From a virus, in the IMG/VR virus record IMGVR_UViG_3300043256_000158, positions 1-53,305 of that record: 53,305 nucleotides of DNA; one strand, given 5' to 3'. The notes under the pieces are model-generated. The model had not been told where the DNA came from. It did not search any database and saw nothing but the letters and a program-made list of their open reading frames with translations. This document shows, piece by piece, positions 43,146-51,937 of this stretch; within the stretch, counting starts at the first letter, position 1; each line of letters opens with the position of its first letter. The translations under genes and the position numbers were made by a program.

Positions 43146-43600
43146 TATGTCAACCTCTTGCAGAAAATACGTTCCTTGGCACCGTAGCCCTTGCGCTCGT
43201 AAAGATTCGCCATGACTTCAGGCCTCAACGACTCCATCGCGCCCATCTCCATGGTCAGACACCCCTTGCGTTTGGCCCAATCTTCCATGCCCCGCCGAAG
43301 CAATGTCCCCAATTCGCCGCCGCGGTGTGCAGGCTCGACCCACCAGAACAACTCCTGTGCGCTCAGGTGCTCGGAATTGAACCAGCAAGGGTAGGCCAGC
43401 GCGGCGGCCATCGCGACCGCCCCCATGGGACCATCGCCGACCAGGACCACCGCCTGATCGCTGGCCATGAAGTCAGTGACCACCTTGACGAAACAGCGTG
43501 GGTTATAGTGGAACCATCTGTCGAGTCCGGACACTGCGAAAAATGCCGGCCCCATGGTTTCAATACGCGACAAATCCTCCAGCGTAGCGGGACGTATCAC
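43145..43600 (-). CDS. GNAT-type acetyltransferase-like protein
   Basis: A 151-residue protein of the GNAT fold. It reads 'MIRPATLEDLSRIETMGPAF', has a central strand 'AVAMAAALAYPCWF', and a motif A-like segment 'LFWWVEPAHRGGELGTLLRR' (R-x2-G-x-G/L-type acetyl-CoA site), then 'LTMEMGAMESLRPEVMANLY' and 'ERKGYGAKERIFCKRL'. Such small GNAT proteins occur in tail or internal-protein clusters of podovirus-like phages. The substrate is unknown. Overlaps on both sides show coupling. Confidence 0.8.
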   Translation of the reverse strand: MIRPATLEDLSRIETMGPAFFAVSGLDRWFHYNPRCFVKVVTDFMASDQAVVLVGDGPMGAVAMAAALAYPCWFNSEHLSAQELFWWVEPAHRGGELGTLLRRGMEDWAKRKGCLTMEMGAMESLRPEVMANLYERKGYGAKERIFCKRLT

Positions 43601-44757
43601 CGCTTGTCACTTGGCACTCGGCTGGTCGCCTGCGGCGGTAGCAGCCGCATGATCGCCCATGCGAGACTTCGGACATCGTTGATGTTGACGCTCGCAACGC
43701 CGGCCACTCCGCTGTCCGGTGGGATACCGCCTAACCACGCACCCACATCAACCCGACCCGAAGGAATAATATGGTAAAATTCGGTCGTAACGGCTGCCGG
43801 CAACGCAGGAGTGAACGTCAAAGTGTCCGAAGCTGCATCAAAGGCGGTGATGAGCCGGAACAGTCTCTCGTTTGATCCATCCCCGCCCGAACCAAAGACG
43901 ATGGTACCTGAGACAAAAGAACCATCACCAGTGGTAAAGGCAGCGTCCACCATCGTAGTAGTAGTACCGCTATCAGCCGTGCCATTTCTCAGACCCGACG
44001 CTGCCCACCGTCCTAATTGATTTGCAGCGATAGTATCATTATCAATTGCTTCTATATTGATATCGGGAATACCAGCGGTAGTTGCTTGAACCGCTGTGTC
44101 GAGCCACGCAAGTACATTTGTGTCTATTTTATTGGCCACCGTAAAAGTGAGACTATCGGTCTTAGCCTTAATGGCATCGAGAAGTAGGTCGAGCCGCCCG
44201 CCGTTGATCCAATCGGTAAGAGCACCCATTCGTGCAGCAGTTACCTCGTTGGTTGCAGCTAGTTTAGTATCAAGATCGAGGCCCCCTGCGTCACTGATCG
44301 GCAATCCACCGGCGCCGTCAGCAACAACAGCAGGTAATGCCGTCCCGGCCAACCCACGAGTTGCGCTAAATGCGTCGTCAATCATCAGCGCGTTAAGACC
44401 TGCCACACGGAATCCGATCTCTGGTCCGGCAAAGGGAAGAGTGCTATCCGTTTCGCCCGTGATCCAACCAAATCCCTCGGTATCGTTGTTGGCATCGCCA
44501 CCCGACGCTGGTATCTCAATCGAATACATGCCTTGGTTGGCCCCCTCTTCCAACCAGTCGTGATCGTCACCTGTAGTCGGCGTGATAGCGGTCGTCGTCA
44601 TTACGCCCGCCGTGGTACAGAAATTCCACGCAACAGCCATGCCTGATTCGTTGTAAGCAATCGCATCTTCGATGGTGACAAAATCCGTCTTGTCAACAAG
44701 GGGCATTTTCGATACCGGAACCTGGACTGCCGTGTCTACATCCATCCAGATGGTCAT
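43597..44757 (-). CDS. Tail or fibre structural protein
   Basis: A 386-residue acidic protein. The N-terminal 110 residues resemble the domain of the protein at 603-1733 in layout ('MYSIEIPASGG' corresponds to 'WYAITLDATD'). The middle is Ala- and Asp-rich and helical ('LTDWINGGRLDLLLDAIKAK'). A beta-rich C-terminal domain with 'IVFGSGGDGSNERLFRLITA' and 'YHIIPSGRVDVGAWLGGI' follows. Its stop overlaps the GNAT gene start. It is probably a component of the tail or fibre. Confidence 0.72.
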   Translation of the reverse strand: MTIWMDVDTAVQVPVSKMPLVDKTDFVTIEDAIAYNESGMAVAWNFCTTAGVMTTTAITPTTGDDHDWLEEGANQGMYSIEIPASGGDANNDTEGFGWITGETDSTLPFAGPEIGFRVAGLNALMIDDAFSATRGLAGTALPAVVADGAGGLPISDAGGLDLDTKLAATNEVTAARMGALTDWINGGRLDLLLDAIKAKTDSLTFTVANKIDTNVLAWLDTAVQATTAGIPDINIEAIDNDTIAANQLGRWAASGLRNGTADSGTTTTMVDAAFTTGDGSFVSGTIVFGSGGDGSNERLFRLITAFDAASDTLTFTPALPAAVTTEFYHIIPSGRVDVGAWLGGIPPDSGVAGVASVNINDVRSLAWAIMRLLPPQATSRVPSDKR

Positions 44758-44761
44758 CTAC

Positions 44762-46453
44762 CTATGCCTGCGCTGCATAATAGTAATAAGGATTACCCTC
44801 ACCCACAGACCCTGCAATCGCGCCCATGTTTGGCGGGCTGGCATAAGAGTCACCGTTCACGTCGGTCGAGACCCCAAGCCCGGTCGCGCCCGCCCCGACT
44901 GCCGCCGAGGCAACTTTCAGGCGATAGTCATCGTTTGCCGCGTCAACGAATTTGGGGTCGGCATCCACGGTGTTCTGGCCCAGGCTCTCAGCAGTCGTGT
45001 AGGTGCCGTCGTTGATCTCGGTTCTCGAATAGTTCGTGCCGTCGATTGTAACGACGCTCGTTCCCGACGAATTCCGCCATAGGTTGTTTTGATCTACGGC
45101 ACCCGTGACCACAGCAGAATGCTGATAAGCCTGGTTGGCGATGGTCAGCACGCAGATGGTGTTGCGAACATCGACATTATCCGCGTCCGCGTTTAGCAGA
45201 CGAACACCCTCATCGCTCACATCCAGGTAGATCGTGCAGTGGTAGATTTTCACCGAGGTGTAGGAGCCGCCTGGCTCAATCCGTATGCCCTCCTTGAGAG
45301 AGCCGGTATAGTTCCGGGAGGCGTTGCCGTTCTTCGCGATGAGATTTGCAAATATTTCCCAGGTCGAACCCACGTCCCCTTGTACCCACACCCCCACACT
45401 GCCGTTGCCGGTTACCTTGTTGCGAAAGAATTTCAGTCCACCCACGGTGCCGTTCTTATGGGTCTGCACCCCACGAATGTGATTGTCTACGATATCGTTG
45501 TCCTGAACGAGCGAGCCCGCGAACGTGCAGGTCTTCAGGTCAACCCCATCCTCATGATTGTCGTGGAGATTGCAATTTTGGCAAGTATATTTGGCGCTCA
45601 CGCTGGACTGGACTTGGAACCCGTCCTCAGCATTGTCATCACACTCAATCAACTCGCAAAGATTGTCGTCGCCGGTAGACGCGAAGTTTACCCCATGCCC
45701 AATGTTATTCGCGTTCGCATCGCCGCTCGTAAACAATTTGCCGTTGCTGAACGACCTACCGTTTTTAACCGTGCAATTCGAGCATGAGTTAGTGAACTTA
45801 ATGCCGTCAAAGTTGGCAAAGGAACTGGAAAGGCCGTCGAAAATGCAGTTATCGGAAGTGCCGCTGAACTGTGCATTGATGGAATTCGCGTACTTCGGGG
45901 CCAGGGTCTCACAGGTGACGTAGTTTTTGCTCGAAACATTGATGCACTGGCTTCGCCGGGAAACTTCGACGAGGGCGTAAAGCGAGTCGGGATCAGAGGT
46001 GGCGTAGATGTACAGCTTGTTATCGGAATCATCCCAATAGAAATCCCCTGAACCGATGGCACCGAAAGACGCTACACTGCCGTAGTCGCTGGCGTTCTGG
46101 CCGGTTCCCTGGTTCATCTTTGAACCATCTAGGTAGACGTTCCTGGCCTCCCACGACACTGCCGCTTCCCACACGTTGCCGGAAGTGTTCGTCCATCCCG
46201 TGACCACATCAGCACCGTTGATGATCGGCAGAGCACTCGAGCCATAAGCCGTGAACGTGATCGGACTGCCGCTAGACCCGGACGAAGGCGGAGTCAAGGT
46301 CTCACGCCATTCCTCGCCACGCTTGAAGGCGATGCTATCGCCAGCCGAAAAGCTCGCGGCATTGACCTTGCTTATGGTTTGCCAAGCAGTTCCTTCACTG
46401 GTCCCAGCCGCAGCATCGCTGCCACCAGTCGCATCAACAAAATAGTCAGTCAT
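44762..46453 (-). CDS. Parallel beta-helix tailspike
   Basis: A 563-residue protein. It begins 'MTDYFVDATGGSDAAAGTSE' and 'GTAWQTISKVNAASFSAGDS', the usual opening of right-handed beta-helix proteins of the pectate-lyase type. The body repeats short strands with Asn or Cys ladders ('KNGRSFSNG', 'QNCNLHDNHEDGVDLKTC', 'NDIVDNHIRGVQTH', 'VDVRNTICVL'). It ends with 'DVNGDSYASPPNMGAIAGSV', a common closing module. It is likely to recognise or cleave surface polysaccharide. A detached copy of the closing module is coded at 46873-47004. Confidence 0.85.
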   Translation of the reverse strand: MTDYFVDATGGSDAAAGTSEGTAWQTISKVNAASFSAGDSIAFKRGEEWRETLTPPSSGSSGSPITFTAYGSSALPIINGADVVTGWTNTSGNVWEAAVSWEARNVYLDGSKMNQGTGQNASDYGSVASFGAIGSGDFYWDDSDNKLYIYATSDPDSLYALVEVSRRSQCINVSSKNYVTCETLAPKYANSINAQFSGTSDNCIFDGLSSSFANFDGIKFTNSCSNCTVKNGRSFSNGKLFTSGDANANNIGHGVNFASTGDDNLCELIECDDNAEDGFQVQSSVSAKYTCQNCNLHDNHEDGVDLKTCTFAGSLVQDNDIVDNHIRGVQTHKNGTVGGLKFFRNKVTGNGSVGVWVQGDVGSTWEIFANLIAKNGNASRNYTGSLKEGIRIEPGGSYTSVKIYHCTIYLDVSDEGVRLLNADADNVDVRNTICVLTIANQAYQHSAVVTGAVDQNNLWRNSSGTSVVTIDGTNYSRTEINDGTYTTAESLGQNTVDADPKFVDAANDDYRLKVASAAVGAGATGLGVSTDVNGDSYASPPNMGAIAGSVGEGNPYYYYAAQA

Positions 46454-46691
46454 GGGGTCTGGTGCTCATTATCAATGAGTCGAGACGACGAGTAATTCCA
46501 ACGGCTATAGTGCGAGCCTCAGACTCAGAAATTACGATCCCAGTCACACGGGCATCAGAAAAATAATCAACAAGCTCATCCACGACCGCCCAAAACACCT
46601 GCTCCTCCATAAAACGAGCACTAGCCATAACTGATATCTTACAGCTGCCAGCAATTTTATTACCAAAAATTAGTCCATGAGAATCATTCAT
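46446..46691 (-). CDS. Small protein, unknown
   Basis: An 81-residue protein from the ATG at 46691. It has a helix ('MEEQVFWAVVDELVDYFSDA') and a beta-like start ('SHGLIFGNKIAGSCKISVMA'). It overlaps the tailspike start by 8 bases and the preceding membrane-protein gene by the same number. It is more AT-rich than the tail genes. Its coupling to the membrane protein suggests the pair acts together, but no family is recognised. Confidence 0.55.
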   Translation of the reverse strand: MNDSHGLIFGNKIAGSCKISVMASARFMEEQVFWAVVDELVDYFSDARVTGIVISESEARTIAVGITRRLDSLIMSTRPHD

Positions 46692-46815
46692 TATCGGACC
46701 TGTTTCTCTCCAACGCCTGACGAAGCTGGCGCAACTGTTCAGCAATAGCAAGTAACACAAAGATCACGATCACCAGTTCGAATAATATTCCGATTAGCAA
46801 GATTGTTTCATTCAT
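46684..46815 (-). CDS. Single-pass small membrane protein
   Basis: A 43-residue frame from the ATG at 46815 (or 46818), after GAGGTCA. It reads 'MNETILLIGILFELVIVIFV' then 'LLAIAEQLRQLRQALERN': a 21-residue hydrophobic helix followed by a charged helix. A short membrane protein inside the late region could be a holin or an assembly factor; there is no further evidence. Confidence 0.6.
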   Translation of the reverse strand: MNETILLIGILFELVIVIFVLLAIAEQLRQLRQALERNRSDNE

Positions 46816-46872
46816 CATTGACCTCATAAACAGAGCCCTTCAAACGGGCCTCCTTGTCTCTCTTAGAAGGTA

Positions 46873-47004
46873 TCACACACTCCCTGCTATTGCACCCATG
46901 TTCGGAGGTGATCCGTAAGGGTCGCCGTTGACATCGGTCGTAACTCCGAGCCCGGTGCTGGAGAATCCGCACGGCTCGTCAACGGCGTCTTGGTCAAAGA
47001 ACAT
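46873..47004 (-). CDS. 43-residue detached tailspike C-terminal module
   Basis: A short frame from the ATG at 47004, six bases after TAGGAG. It reads 'FSSTGLGVTTDVNGDPYGSP' then 'PNMGAIAGSV' and closely matches the end of the tailspike at 44762 ('TGLGVSTDVNGDSYASPPNM'). It is preceded by a short unrelated lead. It is either a remnant of a replaced second spike or a small stand-alone module with its own ribosome site. Confidence 0.6.
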   Translation of the reverse strand: MFFDQDAVDEPCGFSSTGLGVTTDVNGDPYGSPPNMGAIAGSV

Positions 47005-47022
47005 GACTGACTCCTACTGCCA

Positions 47023-49632
47023 TCAATGATCCGCAGCCTGGGCATCCAGGTGCGCGGCCACGAAAGACCGCTTCACCGGATCGGCTACCGTCAAGCGATA
47101 TATTCGCTGCCGGGCCTGGCCCATTCGCAACCAGCGCAGCCGTTGCAAGTAGGCACCGATCTTGCCCATGGAGCGGGCAGGCTTGCGTTCCGACCAGGAA
47201 TGCCCGCCATCATCGGAGTAATCGAGCCACACCTGAGGATCGCTGCCCTGTCCCGACGTCAGTCCCGTTCCTGTTTCAATATCCAACTCGAAACGGCGGT
47301 GGAATATGCGCTTGCGATCCTTGTAGACCGGCGGCCCCGTGGCCTGGCCCTGCATGGTGACGCCATATTCCTGGTAGGTATCGAGGTCCAACTCCCCGAT
47401 CTTGCCGTCCTGAAAATCTCCCACCAGATGCTTGCCGTAAGCGTTGACGTAGACACTCGCCCGCCAGCGTCCCAGCCCGAAGCTCTCGCGCTCATGCCAC
47501 AAGCCCGTCGTGATATCGTAAACCCAGGTGGTCTTTTCGGTCGGGAAGGTCAGCACGTAGAACTTGTGCCCGGCCATGGTGTAGATGAAGGCACAGGCAT
47601 CCTCAATCACCGCATAGTCCCTGAAAGCCTCTTCGACCCCATGCTGCGATATCCGTTGGGGAACATAACCATCCACACGGTAGACGATCCGGTCCTCGGC
47701 TAGCCAGAAGATCGCATTGTCATCCTCGGCTACGGAAAAGGCCGCGGCACAGCCGCGCTCAATGAACCCGCCCTCGAAACGTGTAAACGGGAAATCCGAG
47801 GCACCAGAGTTGTACCAGACCTCGATTGTCTCGGCACCAAATTGCCACAACTCACGCCGGTTGCTTATGATTGAAATTGTGTTATCCGGATCACCCTCGG
47901 CGGTGGCGATATCGGTTGCCGTGTAGAGCGTACCATCGTTCAGGTTGGATAAGAACCACTGCCCCGTCCCGGCACGGTTGAAAATGAAATACTGGTCCTG
48001 GAAGTCCACTACGTCGGCAGGGAAAAAGTCGTCGTCCGTGATCTCCACCAAGCCACCTGTCGTCGTATAAATCCAGCCGTTCGTTCCGTCCACGATGGCA
48101 AGCTGCAGCGTGGTCGCCGCGTTATGTGACATGGAGACCTTGCCGAAGCAGTCGGGCGTTTGGCCGGTCCCGTCACCGCCGGGCATCTGAAAAGCGCCCG
48201 CCATGGTGAGGTTGTTCTGATCGACCTGTACGTCACCCGAGGTCGTGATAACCACGGCCAAGCCGTTGGGACCCGAGCCCGTGCCGGGTAGTGCCCTTAT
48301 TACAATCCAGTCGCCGTTGGGACCGGTAACGAAGCCGAAATATCGCTGCACAGGCAACCAATATTCATAAATTGTATCGTTGGTCCGCCCCACCATGAAC
48401 ATCTTGCAAACCGTAAGCAGGCCGAGATCACGATACATTCCACTAAACGTAATTCCCTGTGGAAAGCTGTCCTCAGTGTTGACCGCGATTTGAAGACCAT
48501 CGTAGGAAGCAGTGCTTAAATCCCAAGCAGTGCTAAGAGTGTATTGCTTCACATTATTATTGCCCAAGATATACATCTTGGTGCCATTATCTGTAAAAGT
48601 AACATCAACCGGCGTTGCTCCCTCATCGGTCGTATTAAAGGATACATTGTCGTAGGAAGCCGTGCTCAAGTCCCATGCCGTTGAAAGACTGTATTGATAT
48701 ACCGGGTCACCAACAGTGTCGGACCCAACTATGTACATCTTCGTGCCATCGTCCTTGAAGGCTATGCCGTTGGGCGAAGTTTCTTCTGTGGAAACATCAA
48801 GAGTGACACTATCGTAAGAACCAGTGCTTAAGTCCCAGGCGGTAGAAAGTGAGTATTGAAAGACAGCATCAGCATCGCTATCGAGAATGAACAACTTCGT
48901 GCCGTCACTGCTGAAAGCCAGCCCCGTAGGACTATCACCTTGAGCACTAACGTCCAATTCAACATTATCGTAAGACGCCGTGCTTAGAGCAAATGGGGTG
49001 CCTAGCGTATATTGATAAACAGCATCGTCTGGCGTCCCACCGAACACGCCAGTAATGTACATCTTGGTGCCATCCGGCTTGAAAACAATATTAGTGGGAA
49101 CAGTAGTTTGGCCGGAAACGTCAAGAGAAATGCTGGAATAGGTGGGCTGAAAAATACAGTGGTCGTTAATCATCGTTATAACCGCATCGGCCGTGGCCGC
49201 ATTGCTGGTTATCCAATTAACAGAACCACCAAGAACCTCTGTCCCACCAACCGTGATCGAGGTGATCTGGTTCGTGCCAGCCGATTCCGTGCCGTTCGTG
49301 ATCTGGAAAGTCGCGGACGCCTCGCCGGATACCCCCGGCTCTCCGGCCCCACCCTTCTGAATGCTGCCTAAAGCAGTTGCCCTCCCCGTCGAGTCGATAC
49401 TGTAGAGCACACAGGCAGAAACAGCATAGAGCACGCCATCCATGACTTCGGCGCCGCGGATCGGGCCGTCACCAACAGGATTGGCCCATTCCTTGATACC
49501 CGGCGTGCCATAGACGACCACGGGGTCCTTGGCATCTTTGGGCGCGGCTTCAGCGTACAGATTGACGACACGTTGCGCTGAGAGCGGAAGAGCACGGGCC
49601 TGATAGCTCTGGACAGCGAACTGGACCTGCAT
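47023..49632 (-). CDS. P22 gp10-like stabilisation protein with an inserted beta-propeller-like repeat domain
   Basis: An 869-residue protein. The two ends look like the P22 gp10 family of DNA-stabilisation tail proteins: 'YQARALPLSAQRVVNLYAEA' at the N-terminus, and 'ISNRRELWQFGAETIEVWYN', 'GYVPQRISQHGVEEAFRDYA' and 'WRASVYVNAYGKHLVGDFQD' later. P22 gp10 has 472 residues. Here about 250 residues (about 165-410) are inserted that consist of five repeats of about 48 residues, each like 'SYDxVxLDVS ... DGTKMYIxG ... VYQYSLSTAWDLSTA'. Such repeats form propeller-like domains. It is probably part of the tail hub with an added surface-binding part. Confidence 0.8.
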   Translation of the reverse strand: MQVQFAVQSYQARALPLSAQRVVNLYAEAAPKDAKDPVVVYGTPGIKEWANPVGDGPIRGAEVMDGVLYAVSACVLYSIDSTGRATALGSIQKGGAGEPGVSGEASATFQITNGTESAGTNQITSITVGGTEVLGGSVNWITSNAATADAVITMINDHCIFQPTYSSISLDVSGQTTVPTNIVFKPDGTKMYITGVFGGTPDDAVYQYTLGTPFALSTASYDNVELDVSAQGDSPTGLAFSSDGTKLFILDSDADAVFQYSLSTAWDLSTGSYDSVTLDVSTEETSPNGIAFKDDGTKMYIVGSDTVGDPVYQYSLSTAWDLSTASYDNVSFNTTDEGATPVDVTFTDNGTKMYILGNNNVKQYTLSTAWDLSTASYDGLQIAVNTEDSFPQGITFSGMYRDLGLLTVCKMFMVGRTNDTIYEYWLPVQRYFGFVTGPNGDWIVIRALPGTGSGPNGLAVVITTSGDVQVDQNNLTMAGAFQMPGGDGTGQTPDCFGKVSMSHNAATTLQLAIVDGTNGWIYTTTGGLVEITDDDFFPADVVDFQDQYFIFNRAGTGQWFLSNLNDGTLYTATDIATAEGDPDNTISIISNRRELWQFGAETIEVWYNSGASDFPFTRFEGGFIERGCAAAFSVAEDDNAIFWLAEDRIVYRVDGYVPQRISQHGVEEAFRDYAVIEDACAFIYTMAGHKFYVLTFPTEKTTWVYDITTGLWHERESFGLGRWRASVYVNAYGKHLVGDFQDGKIGELDLDTYQEYGVTMQGQATGPPVYKDRKRIFHRRFELDIETGTGLTSGQGSDPQVWLDYSDDGGHSWSERKPARSMGKIGAYLQRLRWLRMGQARQRIYRLTVADPVKRSFVAAHLDAQAADH

Positions 49633-49665
49633 TATCCTAAGACATTCCTATCAAGAGGTTGTGGC

Positions 49666-49833
49666 ATGATGAACTTGGCTTGCAGCAACGACGGTAAGCG
49701 TTTGTTGATCCTCGATGACTCAGAAACGCTCTGGGAAGCCACACTGGACAGCGGCAAGCAATGGACAAACCAGAATTGGGCCGATCCTTCTACAGTTCGG
49801 CTCGTCAGTCGCCCCAACTGTGAATCAAGTTAG
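49666..49833 (+). CDS. Lone plus-strand small protein in the tail block, uncertain
   Basis: A 55-codon frame from the ATG at 49666 with AGAGGTTGTGGC in front. It reads 'MMNLACSNDGKRLLILDDSE' and 'TLWEATLDSGKQWTNQNWAD' and looks protein-like. It lies in the gap between two minus-strand tail genes and its end overlaps the 3' end of the gene at 49805. No promoter is seen. The minus-strand frame at the same place looks less convincing. Confidence 0.45.
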   Translation: MMNLACSNDGKRLLILDDSETLWEATLDSGKQWTNQNWADPSTVRLVSRPNCESS

Positions 49834-50779
49834 GCGCAAAATACACGCTCTCCGGCTCCTGATCCCATTGGGTCATCTCGTTGAGCATCGTCGTTCCGCC
49901 CTGCATAATCATCTGCGCCGAGACTTGTCCGGCCGCGCCATAGGAAGGCAGCAACCGCTTGGCCAGGTTCCACACGATGGTGTCTAGCCATTCAGTGGGC
50001 AGATCGGCATTGTTCCCGCTCGCATCGAAGTCCTGGAGGGGCAGCAAGCAGGATAGACGGATCGTGCGGTCTACCGTATTGGGAACCGGCCAGAGATAAA
50101 TCGTGCCACGGGCGTTCCTGTGCTCGGGGTGATAGTAAACGATGTTGGTTTCGCCCTCGTTCGTCTTGTTCGGAAGGCGCTGATATTCCTCATGGCTGTT
50201 CAGGATGATCGGCGTGTCCTGGTCGCTGTTTTCGTCGCGCCTGCGCACATCCACAATCCGCAGGGGCCGCGCCAAGTCGTTGGTGTAAGCATAGAGTTTG
50301 TTATCTTCCGCGGCTGCCCCCGTGAGTGCGTCGTCAACCGTGATCTGAGTAGAGGAATCCACCGATGCAATCGTAGTCCACTGCATGGTGTCATCGTCGA
50401 GCACGATCCCGCACTTGTCGGCTGCCGTCATGTCGGTGGAACTCGTGACCGAGAGTATCGTCTGCCCGCTTGCCTCGTCACCACTGAGCGTCGTGCGGAC
50501 GATCTCGTTGTCCTCAGCTGCGTTCTGGCTCGATGACGGCCCCAGCTCGTAGGAAGCCCTTGAGGGCACTACAAATAGCGTGGCTTCTCTCCGCGACCAA
50601 AGATGAGTGCCTTGGCCCTGCCAGTGCTTGACCATGCGCTCCAATTGGCGGATACCGTATTGAAGCGCCTCCGCATTAGGCGTCTCGCCTTCCTCAACCG
50701 CACCCAACAGGACAAGCGAATCAGTGACGATTTCGTTGCGGGTCTGGTTGAAGTCCGTTGATCCGGAAAGGGTAGGCAT
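49805..50779 (-). CDS. Head-tail adaptor (P22 gp4-like tail accessory factor)
   Basis: A 324-residue protein. The N-terminus 'FNQTRNEIVTDSLVLLGAVE' with 'EALQYGIRQLERMVKHWQGQ' and 'GTHLWSRREATLFVVPSRAS' is typical of the phage adaptor or tail-accessory family that binds below the portal (P22 gp4 type). A later 'RLPNKTNEGETNIVYYHPEH' and 'YLWPVPNTVDRTIRLSCLLP' complete the pattern. A 60-residue beta-rich insertion (about 95-160) is present. It lies next to the gp10-like gene, as in P22. Confidence 0.82.
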   Translation of the reverse strand: MPTLSGSTDFNQTRNEIVTDSLVLLGAVEEGETPNAEALQYGIRQLERMVKHWQGQGTHLWSRREATLFVVPSRASYELGPSSSQNAAEDNEIVRTTLSGDEASGQTILSVTSSTDMTAADKCGIVLDDDTMQWTTIASVDSSTQITVDDALTGAAAEDNKLYAYTNDLARPLRIVDVRRRDENSDQDTPIILNSHEEYQRLPNKTNEGETNIVYYHPEHRNARGTIYLWPVPNTVDRTIRLSCLLPLQDFDASGNNADLPTEWLDTIVWNLAKRLLPSYGAAGQVSAQMIMQGGTTMLNEMTQWDQEPESVYFAPNLIHSWGD

Positions 50780-50782
50780 TAT

Positions 50783-50953
50783 TTACGTATCCTCCTCTTG
50801 AGGATGCATTTCTTGACAAGCGCACGGCCTACACAGCACCGACTGAGAAAATATTGTTTCATATAGTTCATCACACTCCCAACACCGATGTAATTCCTTG
50901 TCCAGGCGTGGAAGCCCCCCTGGGTTCGGCTCAACAATTTCACTATTTGTCAT
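50783..50953 (-). CDS. Small zinc-ribbon protein
   Basis: A 56-residue frame from the ATG at 50953, which overlaps the upstream TGA (ATGA). It has a classic zinc-ribbon 'HRCWECDELYETIFSQSVLC' followed by 'RPCACQ' (C-x2-C-x14-C-x2-C) and an acidic tail. It ends just before the adaptor gene. Small zinc proteins at this place are known in phages but have no established role. Confidence 0.65.
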   Translation of the reverse strand: MTNSEIVEPNPGGLPRLDKELHRCWECDELYETIFSQSVLCRPCACQEMHPQEEDT

Positions 50954-51198
50954 AGGTCACCCGCCACTACTTCATTGTCGGTCAGAAACTTATCCGGCGG
51001 CTCTGGGTTCGCGTCCGGCACGTCCTGGCGGTCCTGCACCGAACGGATCAGGTCTTGCGGGTGACGTTCTTCCCAGGACTGAATACGAACCGTCTGGCCC
51101 GTCCATTCCTTCCTGGCTTGCGTGCTCTTGATCTTGAATCCTGTGCGCCGGCAATAAATATTGTACGCGCCAGGAAGCCAGTAATCAGCCTTGCCCAT
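50950..51198 (-). CDS. Small phage protein, unknown
   Basis: An 82-residue protein. The segment 'ADYWLPGAYNIYCRRTGFKI' followed by 'KSTQARKEWTGQTVRIQSWE' and 'ERHPQDLIRSVQDRQDVPDA' is common among small proteins near phage tail genes; it is typical of a family that may be a tail assembly factor. It ends with an ATGA junction. Confidence 0.7.
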   Translation of the reverse strand: MGKADYWLPGAYNIYCRRTGFKIKSTQARKEWTGQTVRIQSWEERHPQDLIRSVQDRQDVPDANPEPPDKFLTDNEVVAGDL

Positions 51199-51200
51199 GA

Positions 51201-51587
51201 CTATGACTTCCGCAACCAGAAAACTATCGAGCCCGCTTCGCCGGTGCCCATACCAGAGGTGTCAATATCAATATCACCAGTCTTGCCCGTACCCGCATTG
51301 TTAGGCAAGCCCCCCTCAGCAAAGAAGTTGTAATTGACCCATTCGTCGCCCGGGATCGATAGGGCGTCCACATTGGTATTCGCGTCCCATTCGAGCATCA
51401 GACTAAAGCCGTTCAGATGCGCCTGAATTTTCATGATCTTGAGATCGGTAAAGGAACCACTGTAATCCGAGGCATCGATCAGAAGTGTGTCGGTCACATC
51501 CGAACCATTGTCGCCGATCAGTATGGTTTTGACGACAAGGTTACGCTCGCCGTCCACAATGGTCTGCTTCGTGATGAAGATGGTCAT
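51201..51587 (-). CDS. Virion structural protein, unknown
   Basis: A 128-residue beta-rich protein ('VDGERNLVVKTILIGDNGSD' near the start, 'LSIPGDEWVNYNFFAEGGLP' in the middle, and 'TGDIDIDTSGMGTGEAGSIV' near the end). The closing 'GD..I.T.G......AY/SIV...RK' layout is familiar from small structural proteins of podovirus-like phages. It is coupled to its neighbour by a one-base overlap. Confidence 0.7.
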   Translation of the reverse strand: MTIFITKQTIVDGERNLVVKTILIGDNGSDVTDTLLIDASDYSGSFTDLKIMKIQAHLNGFSLMLEWDANTNVDALSIPGDEWVNYNFFAEGGLPNNAGTGKTGDIDIDTSGMGTGEAGSIVFWLRKS

Positions 51588-51937
51588 TATGGTAACTCCG
51601 CGTAGGTCAGGGTGCCGGCAACAGCCGTGCCGCCCGATAGTTCAAGGTTCAACAGAGTGTTGACCGCCGTCTTGAACCAGCCAATTTCCGAGAACGGCAG
51701 CGTGAAACCTGAATTGGTCGTGAGGTTCATCACGCCGGTCAGTGCCGTCCCGCCCGCACCGTCCTCAAAGCGAATATTCACTGCCCCCGCCGCGATCAGC
51801 ACGCATCCGAGCACAAGTATCTTGTTGCTTGCAACTGCGACAATGATCGTATTATCACCCGCAGAGTTCACATCAACAGGGACATACTTGGGCGTCAACA
51901 CGGCAGGCAGGAGATAATCGGGGAGACGGGGCATCAA
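51587..51937 (-). CDS. Virion structural protein, unknown
   Basis: A 116-residue protein. It has a strongly beta-type pattern ('DNTIIVAVASNKILVLGCVL', 'AGAVNIRFEDGAGGTALTGV', 'GFTLPFSEIGWFKTAVNTLL'), which I know from small phage head-tail or fibre-associated proteins with a jelly-roll-like fold. It overlaps both neighbours. Confidence 0.68.
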   Translation of the reverse strand: MMPRLPDYLLPAVLTPKYVPVDVNSAGDNTIIVAVASNKILVLGCVLIAAGAVNIRFEDGAGGTALTGVMNLTTNSGFTLPFSEIGWFKTAVNTLLNLELSGGTAVAGTLTYAELP

